Below, piece by piece: positions 36,104-43,470 of a DNA stretch of 64,000 nucleotides (position 1 is its first letter; each line of letters begins with the position of its first letter). Position numbers and translations under genes: made by a program. The stretch spans positions 6,575 to 70,574 of the forward strand of contig JAILZY010000009.1 in assembly GCA_023512255.1 (NCBI GenBank), read 5' to 3'. The DNA comes from a bacterium. Lineage in GTDB: Bacteria; SZUA-182; DTGQ01. The notes under the pieces were generated by a model, which did no database searches, was not told the origin of the DNA, and was given only the letters and a program-made list of their open reading frames with translations.

Positions 36104-36198
36104 CTTTTGCAGAAATTTCTTATCGCCTTGAAATCCTTGAAAGTTACCTCTAATAGCAAATCCAGTAAAATCAAGGCGTTGGAGAAAAAGTGCAAAAG
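36104..36198. repeat. 95-bp inverted-repeat element
   Basis: Outer arms CTTTTGCA/TGCAAAAG and inner arms CGCCTTGA/TCAAGGCG lie at matching distances, giving imperfect 28-base arms at 36104-36131 and 36171-36198. Part of the inner sequence, GCCTTGAAATCCTTGAAAGT, recurs near 57546, so it belongs to a dispersed repeat. Confidence 0.6.
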
Positions 36199-36214
36199 CA
36201 TAAATATCTTGATT

Positions 36215-36356
36215 CGCTTTATATATCAGATACCATAAACCCTATATCAGAACAACCATAAAATATCAGAACAACCATAAATCCTCGAAGGGGCTTAGAA
36301 GGGGCTTAGCTCTTATTAGGGTTATGTCTCTCAATGGTAGCTAATAAATAAGAGCG
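36215..36356 (-). mobile_element. MITE-like element, copy 2 (142 bp), with 8-bp target duplication
   Basis: Inverted relative to copy 1 at 19507-19619. Its ends are CGCTTTATATA (36215) and ATAAGAGCG (ending 36356), flanked by a perfect 8-bp direct repeat TCTTGATT (36207-36214 and 36357-36364). It is longer than copy 1 because two inner segments (GGGGCTTAGAA and CAACCATAAA types) are duplicated. Confidence 0.85.
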
Positions 36357-36447
36357 TCTTGATTTCCGCTTTCGCTCAAGAATGATGGCATATTGAAATT
36401 ACTCGACTTTTCACTAGACCTTATCGTAATCACATCACAGACACCGC

Positions 36448-36576
36448 CACTTTTTTCTCATCACGCGTATCCTCATAACGTGTATGAGGAATAGCCATAC
36501 ACGTGGCCTATTGGCTCGTCAAGGCTACACTTTTCCCTCATCACGTGGGACAAGTCAACACTCTTTCCTCATCATG
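36448..36576. repeat. Three degenerate CTCATCACG units
   Basis: CCACTTTTTTCTCATCACG, ACACTTTTCCCTCATCACG and ACACTCTTTCCTCATCATG recur at 36448, 36527 and 36559. The first unit also carries a CATAACGTGTATG dyad. Unit spacing is irregular. No function can be assigned. Confidence 0.5.
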
Positions 36577-36710
36577 TGGAGAGGAATAGATACACTCACC
36601 GAATTTCTCATATACAAATAAATTATAAATTTATCCGATTATGTATATTGTTTTGATATTCATAAGCATATATCTAAACTTTAAACTTTATATCTAATGG
36701 TCTTCTCAGG

Positions 36711-37511
36711 GTGGGGGAAAATACCAAACCGTTTGCAGCGACTACAGGCAGGATAAGGGCATGTCTTTGGCTGATAAGTCAGAGAGTGGGGCTTATTATC
36801 CAACAACTAAAATTTTCTGTTTCCCATCCCTGTCTGGCCTGGTACGAGATTGTCGACGATTTTCTATATCCGACCTGGATAGGCCGCAAGAGAGGGCTAT
36901 TTATGGAGGGAAAAGTGATCCTTAGGGGATTGCCCATTATAGATATAACCCAGGGGGCATCGATCAGTATCGGCAAGAATGTAATGCTTAACTCCCGCAA
37001 CAGAGGATACCATATCAATCTTCATTCGCCGGTGAAACTCTTTGCTGACAGGCCTGGAGCTGAAATTACCATTGGGGAAAATACCAGGATTCACGGAACC
37101 TGCATTCATGCCCACCGCAGAATCAGCATTGGCCGAGGATGTTTGATAGCGGCCAATAGTCAGATTTTCGATGCCAGTGGACATGAACTTTCTTTTCCCC
37201 AGGTCGAAAACAGGATTCATACAACTGGCCAAGCCAAACCAATTACCATTGAAGATAATGTCTGGATTGGGGCAAACTGCCTTATTCTGCCGGGCGTGCA
37301 TATTGGCCGCGGAAGTGTAATCGCGGCCGGGAGCGTCGTGGTGAAAAGTGTACCACCTATGGTGATTGCGGGTGGTAATCCGGCCCGAGTGGTCAGGAGC
37401 TATTCTGGCCAAGCTAATCCTGTCCATCTGTCTGGAGCCCCCGGCCCGGGTGATCAGGAGATATTCAGCCATGCGGATTCAAATCATTTAAACCCAAAGC
37501 AATTCTCATAG
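36711..37511 (+). CDS. Hexapeptide-repeat acyltransferase (left-handed beta-helix)
   Basis: Probable O- or N-acyltransferase for a sugar or lipid. The core (about 75-235) has hexapeptide repeats that form a left-handed beta-helix: ISIGKNVML, ITIGENTRIHG, ISIGRGCLIAANSQIFDASGHE and the WbbJ/maltose-acetyltransferase-type ITIEDNVWIGANCLILPGVHIGRGSVIAAGSVV, ending GNPARVVRSY. The histidine in DASGHE fits the catalytic position. The first 65 residues are poorly conserved, and the GTG start lacks a clear ribosome-binding site, so an internal start is possible. It may serve the polysaccharide locus 9 kb downstream. Confidence 0.82.
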   Translation: MGENTKPFAATTGRIRACLWLISQRVGLIIQQLKFSVSHPCLAWYEIVDDFLYPTWIGRKRGLFMEGKVILRGLPIIDITQGASISIGKNVMLNSRNRGYHINLHSPVKLFADRPGAEITIGENTRIHGTCIHAHRRISIGRGCLIAANSQIFDASGHELSFPQVENRIHTTGQAKPITIEDNVWIGANCLILPGVHIGRGSVIAAGSVVVKSVPPMVIAGGNPARVVRSYSGQANPVHLSGAPGPGDQEIFSHADSNHLNPKQFS

Positions 37512-37595
37512 GTCGCAGGGTTAGGTTTTGGGAGAAAATGGAAGCTTTGGAGGACCTTTTTTGAGGATAATGACAGCCAGGAGGGGAGAAGATTT

Positions 37596-40500
37596 ATGAA
37601 GAGATGCTCTTTTTTCATTCGAGAAAGGAAAGGGGTTGCGGTTTTTGGGGCATTGATCCTCTGTTTTCTTTTGGTCTTAGTCTCAAAAAGGATACTTTGC
37701 CCCAAAACCGTGGCTGCTGATGTTCATTTTCAGGATGCGGCCACTCATGCCTGGCCGTGCCAGGGGCATGATTCGGGGCATAGTGGCCAGAGCCAGTTTT
37801 TGGGAAGCCAAACCGATACCTTGAAGTGGAGATGGTCAGCAGGGGGGAAGGTTTACTCATCCCCTGCTGTTGGGGCTGATGGCACAGTCTATATCGGCAG
37901 CGACCGTGGTTGGGTCGTTGCTCTTCGAGTCCGTGATGGGTGTCCCATCTGGAGCTTTGAAACCGCAGGCAGTGTGTATTCATCCCCTGCTCTGGGAGCA
38001 GACGGCACGGTGTATATCGGCAGCCTAGATGGTCGGCTCTATGCCCTGCGAGGCCAGGATGGCAGCTTGAAGTGGAGCTACAGATCTGGTGATGAGATTT
38101 ATGGCTCGCCTGCCATTGGGGCAGATGGCACGGTGTATATCGGCAGCCTAGATGGTCGGCTCTATGCCTTGCGAGGCCAGGATGGCAGCTTGAAGTGGAG
38201 CTATAGAACAGGATATTGGATTTATGGCTCGCCTGCCGTTGGAGCAGACGGCACGGTGTATATTGGCGGCCTCGATGGTCGGCTCTATGCCCTGCGAGGC
38301 CAGGATGGCAGCTTGAAGTGGAGCTATAGAGCTGGGGATGAGATTTATGGCTCGCCTGCCATTGGGGCAGATGGTACAGTATATATTGGCAGCCTCGATG
38401 GTCAGCTCTACGCCTTGCGAGGCCAGGATGGGAGCTTGAAGTGGAGCTACAGAGCTGGGGGCGGCATATCCTCATCACCAGCTATTGGAGCAGATGGCAC
38501 GGTGTATATCGGCAGTCTCGATGGCTATCTCTATGCTTTTGGTTCTCCGGCAGGATTGGGAGCTGATAGCATCTGGCCATGCTGGAGGCTTAATGCTCAG
38601 CATACTGGCCAAAGTCTCCTGGTCGGGCCGAAAACCCCTACCCTGAAATGGAAGTGCCAGATCGGGGGAGAGGTATACTCTTCGCCAATTGTTGCCCTTG
38701 ATGGCACGATCTATATTGGAAGCTACGACTCTAAGATCTATGCCCTCAAACCTGATGGTAGTGGTGTGAAGTGGAGCTATCAAGCTGGGGGGCAGGTGAG
38801 GTCAACGCCTGCCATTGCCAGCGATGGTACCATCTATGCGGCAGCTTTTGATGGCCTGGTTTATGCTCTCAAATCATTGAATGGCAGTCTGAAGTGGAGT
38901 TATCAGACCGGCAACCAGATCTATTCCTCACCATCTGTTGGGCCCGACGGCACGGTCTATATTGCCGGGCTTGACGGCAAGGTTTATGCCCTCAAGCCTG
39001 ATGGGAGCCTGAAGTGGAGCTATAAAGCTGATAGCGGTATCTACTCTTCACCGGCTCTTAGTCAAGAAGGGCTGGTTTATGTCGCCAGCGGTGATGGAAA
39101 GCTCTATGCCCTAAATTCCCAGGATGGCAGACTGGTTTGGAGTTATCAGACCAGAGAGCGGATCTACTCATCACCTGCTCTTGATGCTTATGGCACGCTC
39201 TATATCGGCGGTCTCAACGGCCGTCTTTATGCCCTAAGCAGTGCTGACGGGAGCCTGAGATGGAAGTATCAGACTGGCGGTGCGCTTTACTCCTCACCCG
39301 CGGTCGGTTCTAACGGCAGTGTGTATATTGGCAGCCTCGATGGTCGGATTTATGCTCTTAACGCTCAGGATGGTGGTCTTGTGTGGAGCTATCAGACCGG
39401 CGGAGGAATCTATTCTTCGGCAGCGCTGGCCGCGGATGGAATAATTTATATTGGCAGCCTCGATGGTCGGATTTATGCTCTTAACGCTCAGGATGGCGGT
39501 CTTGTGTGGAGCTATAAGGCCGCAAGCCGCATTGATTCCTCACCAGCTATAGCTGACGGGGGCATAGTTTATGTCGCAGACTTGAGCGGCACAGTTTATG
39601 CCTTCGCTGATCCAGCACTGGATAAGTCGCCTCAACTGAGCTGTCCAGGCCCGATCGTGGTCTTAGCTACTGGTCCTAAAACTAAGGTATATTTCCCCGA
39701 AGCCATAGCTATTGATGATCAGGACCCTAAGCCGCAGATAACTTACGACCATGTCTCTGGGTCTGAATTTCCGGTTGGGACAACTATAGTTAAGGTTACG
39801 GCCAGGGATAATTCGGGTAATGTAAGCCTTTGTTCCTTTCCGGTAACGGTTAAGGATATCGAGCCGCCTAGGATTCTTTGCCCCTCTGATATTGTTGTCT
39901 CAGCCACTGGGCCAAAGACGCGGGTAAATTTTGTGGCTACAGCTTCTGACAATACAGATCAAAGCCCACAGATAGTCTCCGATTATCAGCCAGACTCTGA
40001 GTTTCCCCTTGGAGTTACGAAGGTCAAAGTAATGGCCAAAGACGCCTCGGGTAATTCCAGCACCTGTTATTTTACAGTAACAGTCAAGGATACAACCCCG
40101 CCTCTAATCATCTGCCCATCCGATATGATTGTCTCCGCCGCTGGCCCAAAGACCAGGGTGAATTATTCGGCTACCGCGAGTGATGATATTGATCCTAAGC
40201 CTCAGATACTTTATGATCCAGCCCCTGGCTCAGAGTTTCCCCTTGGCACGACTCAGGTTACGGCTACAGCCAAAGACTCATCAGGCAATTCGACTACCTG
40301 CTCTTTTAAGGTTACTGTCCGCGATAGCACCGCGCCCATAATCAGATGTCCTCAGAGTCTGGTTATTCCGGCTGAGGGCCGCATGACTAGGGTAAGTTAT
40401 ACGGTTACAGCTACGGATAATGTAGACCAGGAGGTGAAAGTTATCTGTGAGCCTGCCTCTGGTTCCGAGTTCACTCTTGGAACACACACAGTTAGGGCAT

Positions 40501-41942
40501 CGGCTATTGATTCGGCTGGAAATTCTACGGACTGCACATTTGAGGTCCTGGTGAAAGACATCGAGCCGCCTATAATCAGGTGTCCGGCCACGGTTGAAGC
40601 TACGGCTTCTGGCTCTCTGACTAAGGTTAATTTTACGGCTACAGCCGAAGATAAAGTTGATCCAAGCCCCCGGCTGATTTACGACCATGTACCGGGGTCA
40701 GAATTTCCTGTTGGCATAACGACGGTCAAGGTTACTGCCATTGACTCGGCAGGCAACTCAAGCATAAGCTACATTACTGTGAATGTAAAAGACCCTGGCG
40801 CTCCTACTCTTATCTGTCCGGCTGATATGATTGTCTCAGCCACTGGGGCAAAGACGAGGGTAGATTTTTCAGCTCAGGCCACAGATGCCACAGACCCTAA
40901 TCCGACCGTAATCTACAACCCAGCTCCCGGCTCAGAATTTCCCCTTGGGACAACATGGGTTACAGTTGTGGCCAAAGACTCATCGGGCAATTCGAGCACC
41001 TGCTCTTTTAAGGTTACGGTGCGGGATAGTGAGCCGCCACGAATCATCTGTCCGGCTGATATGATTGTCTCAGCCACTGGGGCAAAGACTCGGGTAGATT
41101 TTTCAGCTCAGGCCACAGATGCCGCAGACCCAAGACCGCAGATAGTCTACGACCCTGCGCCTGGCTCAGAATTTCCCCTTGGGACAACGAGGGTTACGGT
41201 TGTAGCTACTGATGCTTCGGGCAATAGGGCAACCTGCACCTTTAACGTAGTTGTCCAGGATACTGATTTGCCCTTGGTGGCCCTGACTCTTGGCGAAAAA
41301 CCTCCATATGATACCAGTCAGGGGATGAGAATCTTTTACACAGCCAGCGACATCTGCGATCCTGCCCCCAAGGTCAAGGTGGAACTTTCCAACAACGGCG
41401 ACCCTGCGGTCGATATTACCGCCTCATCACCCATTCTGCTCAGCCTGCAAGAGCTGGCCGGTAAAAATACGGTTACCGTGACCGCAACCGATGCTTGCGG
41501 CAATGTAAGAAAAGAGACAGTGAGTTTTGAGGTGACTCTCAAGCTTATTGGAGATCAGATCGTGGTCAAACCTGAAACCCTGAGAATCTATCCGGGCATA
41601 TTTACTGTCTCTTTGGCCTTCCCACCGCCATACGATGTCTCAACTATCCGGGAGGTAGAAGCCGATGGAGCTCGTTATAAAAAGATCACCTACCAGAGTG
41701 AAAACAAGAAGACAATTTGTGAATTCAATAGATCCGACATCAAGACTCTACCTTTGGATAACCAATTCGAGATTAGAGGCTCCTTTGTTTACAAAGGGAC
41801 AGAATGCACCTTTTTCGGCACTGACACTATTCAGTGGGTGCGGCAGATACCAACTCAGCAGAATGGATGGTTGAGTGGTGGTGGGCGGCGGCCAGTTTTT
41901 GATGGAACTATATGTCATGGGCTGCTGTGTGATGAGTGGTGA
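37596..41942 (+). CDS. Giant secreted PQQ-propeller and HYR-domain repeat protein (1448 aa)
   Basis: Secreted or surface protein. After a signal segment (GVAVFGALILCFLLVLV) come two runs of PQQ-type propeller repeats (SLKWSYRxGxxIYxSPAIGADGTVYIGSLDGRLYALRGQDG pattern in brief form), six units (about 75-325) and eight (about 345-670), each opened by a WPxxxxxxxHTGQS motif. Then seven HYR domains of about 78 residues (about 675-1225) with xxCPxDxxVxATGxKTRVxF and SGSEFPLG-type cores, an Ig-like segment, and a unique end. PQQ-like repeats without enzyme residues usually mediate binding, and HYR domains are adhesive. Neighbouring repeats are close in DNA, showing recent expansion. A GGGGAGAAG site precedes the ATG. 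Confidence 0.9.
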   Translation: MKRCSFFIRERKGVAVFGALILCFLLVLVSKRILCPKTVAADVHFQDAATHAWPCQGHDSGHSGQSQFLGSQTDTLKWRWSAGGKVYSSPAVGADGTVYIGSDRGWVVALRVRDGCPIWSFETAGSVYSSPALGADGTVYIGSLDGRLYALRGQDGSLKWSYRSGDEIYGSPAIGADGTVYIGSLDGRLYALRGQDGSLKWSYRTGYWIYGSPAVGADGTVYIGGLDGRLYALRGQDGSLKWSYRAGDEIYGSPAIGADGTVYIGSLDGQLYALRGQDGSLKWSYRAGGGISSSPAIGADGTVYIGSLDGYLYAFGSPAGLGADSIWPCWRLNAQHTGQSLLVGPKTPTLKWKCQIGGEVYSSPIVALDGTIYIGSYDSKIYALKPDGSGVKWSYQAGGQVRSTPAIASDGTIYAAAFDGLVYALKSLNGSLKWSYQTGNQIYSSPSVGPDGTVYIAGLDGKVYALKPDGSLKWSYKADSGIYSSPALSQEGLVYVASGDGKLYALNSQDGRLVWSYQTRERIYSSPALDAYGTLYIGGLNGRLYALSSADGSLRWKYQTGGALYSSPAVGSNGSVYIGSLDGRIYALNAQDGGLVWSYQTGGGIYSSAALAADGIIYIGSLDGRIYALNAQDGGLVWSYKAASRIDSSPAIADGGIVYVADLSGTVYAFADPALDKSPQLSCPGPIVVLATGPKTKVYFPEAIAIDDQDPKPQITYDHVSGSEFPVGTTIVKVTARDNSGNVSLCSFPVTVKDIEPPRILCPSDIVVSATGPKTRVNFVATASDNTDQSPQIVSDYQPDSEFPLGVTKVKVMAKDASGNSSTCYFTVTVKDTTPPLIICPSDMIVSAAGPKTRVNYSATASDDIDPKPQILYDPAPGSEFPLGTTQVTATAKDSSGNSTTCSFKVTVRDSTAPIIRCPQSLVIPAEGRMTRVSYTVTATDNVDQEVKVICEPASGSEFTLGTHTVRASAIDSAGNSTDCTFEVLVKDIEPPIIRCPATVEATASGSLTKVNFTATAEDKVDPSPRLIYDHVPGSEFPVGITTVKVTAIDSAGNSSISYITVNVKDPGAPTLICPADMIVSATGAKTRVDFSAQATDATDPNPTVIYNPAPGSEFPLGTTWVTVVAKDSSGNSSTCSFKVTVRDSEPPRIICPADMIVSATGAKTRVDFSAQATDAADPRPQIVYDPAPGSEFPLGTTRVTVVATDASGNRATCTFNVVVQDTDLPLVALTLGEKPPYDTSQGMRIFYTASDICDPAPKVKVELSNNGDPAVDITASSPILLSLQELAGKNTVTVTATDACGNVRKETVSFEVTLKLIGDQIVVKPETLRIYPGIFTVSLAFPPPYDVSTIREVEADGARYKKITYQSENKKTICEFNRSDIKTLPLDNQFEIRGSFVYKGTECTFFGTDTIQWVRQIPTQQNGWLSGGGRRPVFDGTICHGLLCDEW

Positions 41943-42096
41943 GCTTGGTGAGTTTGGGCAGAATATCTTGGTTTTTGGGGAGAAGAGCTTGAACATGGAA
42001 TTACTCGAGTATGCAATTAAATGATAAATTTATCTGATAAGTTTATGCTGTCGTGGCAGGGTGATTTTGTTGCTGTCGCGGGCATGTTGATAGAGA

Positions 42097-42630
42097 ATGA
42101 CTACTTCTGCAAACACGCCGGTGGTAAGGCAAAAGATCACTATCTGGGGAGGCCGGCGGGTAACTGCTATGGTTGGAAGTGCACGCTTATATGTGGTCTC
42201 CCATAAAAGAAAGCTTTTAATCGTAGCCCTCAAGTATAAGGGGAAGAGGGGAATATCGATATCTCATAGCCTCAGACCTGAGCTGGAGAACAGAGGATGT
42301 TTTGCATGGCCATACCTTCAGGTGGCTCATAGAGGTTTTCAATGATGACTAGAAGCAGTATGAAGGATGATGGCAGTTGACCAAACAGCCCGGCGAAGAA
42401 GGATCAAGCAGAAGCCTGATCCTGGGCCTGCTGCTAGATCACTGCCTCCTTTTTTCATCCTTAGCAATTGGCCCGCTTGCAAAACAAACTGCCCGCTTGT
42501 ACAGTGGGAAGCCTATGAGTACAGTGGAAAGCCTACGAGACAAAACCAAGTAGAGTGCCTGCTGGAGTTTATCCAAGATCTGCTCTCAGCTTCAGATCCC
42601 CAAGAGAAGCTTACCCTTCTCACTTGAGGC
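42097..42630 (+). pseudogene. Decayed transposase, C-terminal fragment (first IS remnant)
   Basis: Broken across at least two frames. One frame gives RLYVVSHKRKLLIVALKYKG; a shifted frame gives LSWRTEDVLHGHTFRWLIEVFNDD, a TAG, KQYEG, a TGA, then WQLTKQPGEEGSSRSLILGLLLDHCLL. The HT-RWLIEVF...W-LTKQPGEEGSSRSL pattern is that of a DDE transposase C-terminus; the stops sit where tryptophans would be expected. No inverted repeats were found around it. Confidence 0.6.
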
Positions 42631-42889
42631 AGTAGAGAATGTCTTTCAACTGGCATCATCGAAGAAACACATGATAGGCAGGGATCTAGGGAGGCTTGAG
42701 CCCCTCATTTAAGTACAAGGCTAAAGCTTGTGCCTCTGTTTAGACAACTGTCTTTGAGGAGGGAATGGGTTACCCTAATAAAAGTAAAGATTATTTCACT
42801 AACCTATGTTTGCATAAACTAAAAACTTGAGGATCGAGCAAAAACCTGTTATAATTTACTATAATGCTTCAACTTTGGTTTTTTCAGGC

Positions 42890-43470
42890 ACAATTTTTGT
42901 TTATGGTGTTATGAAAAAGCGTTTCAGCTTAAAGATATCTACAACTACGCCGACAGCTACTTGCGGGAATGGTTTCCCAAATTACCTTCCTATGTAGCCT
43001 TTGTCCAGCGTATTAATCGGTTCGATAGCCTATTTCCCATGCTTATTGAACTCATTCTCAATTATTTTTCCGAATCTGACCTCACCCCCAAAATCCGGCT
43101 TATCGACTCTATGCCCATAATCTTAGCTAAGGCCAAAAGAAGTGCCAAGGCTAAGGTTGCTAACCAGCTGGCACAATAAAAGATATTGTGCCTCTAAGGA
43201 TATCTACTATTACGGCGTCAAACTCCATATCTTGGGCCTCAAAAGAGAAGGAACCCTTCCTCTGCCACAGTATATTGGCCTCACCTCAGCAAGTGAGCAG
43301 ACGGGAGTGTTTTTGATCAAATTGCCCACCTATTGAAAGGAGAAGAAGTCTATGCAGACAAAGCCTACATTGACGATGCCATGAAACAACTTCTTGAGCA
43401 AGAACAACAAGTGCAGATCCATACCCCAATTAAAAAGAAAAAGGTCAAGAAAAAAGAGAGGAAAATATGA
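42890..43470 (+). pseudogene. Decayed DDE transposase (IS4/IS982-like), second IS remnant
   Basis: Three pieces in shifting frames: YADSYLREWFPKLPSYVAFVQRINRFDSLFPMLIE...RLIDSMPIILAKAKRS; then DIYYYGVKLHILGLKREGTLPLPQYIGLTSAS; then HLLKGEEVYADKAYIDDAMKQLLEQEQQVQIHTPIKKKK. These match, in order, the middle and C-terminal parts of a DDE_Tnp_1-type transposase (DS, YYGxKLH, DKAY). At least two frameshifts and the missing ends show it is dead. Its TGA overlaps the ATG of the following protease gene. Confidence 0.7.

Larger units (their letters stand above)
36017..36710. other. 694-base spacer after panB packed with small repeats
   Basis: No gene. In order: a short tandem repeat CACTCGTGAACACTGA-like near 36040-36076; an inverted-repeat element at 36104-36198; the MITE-like element at 36215-36356; three degenerate CACTTTTCCCTCATCACG units (36448-36576); then AT-rich DNA to about 36700 that may hold the promoter for the acyltransferase gene. 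Confidence 0.7.

Noticed and set aside
36448-36576. CRISPR-like array
   Set aside because: Only three degenerate units, with uneven spacing and no cas genes in the window.
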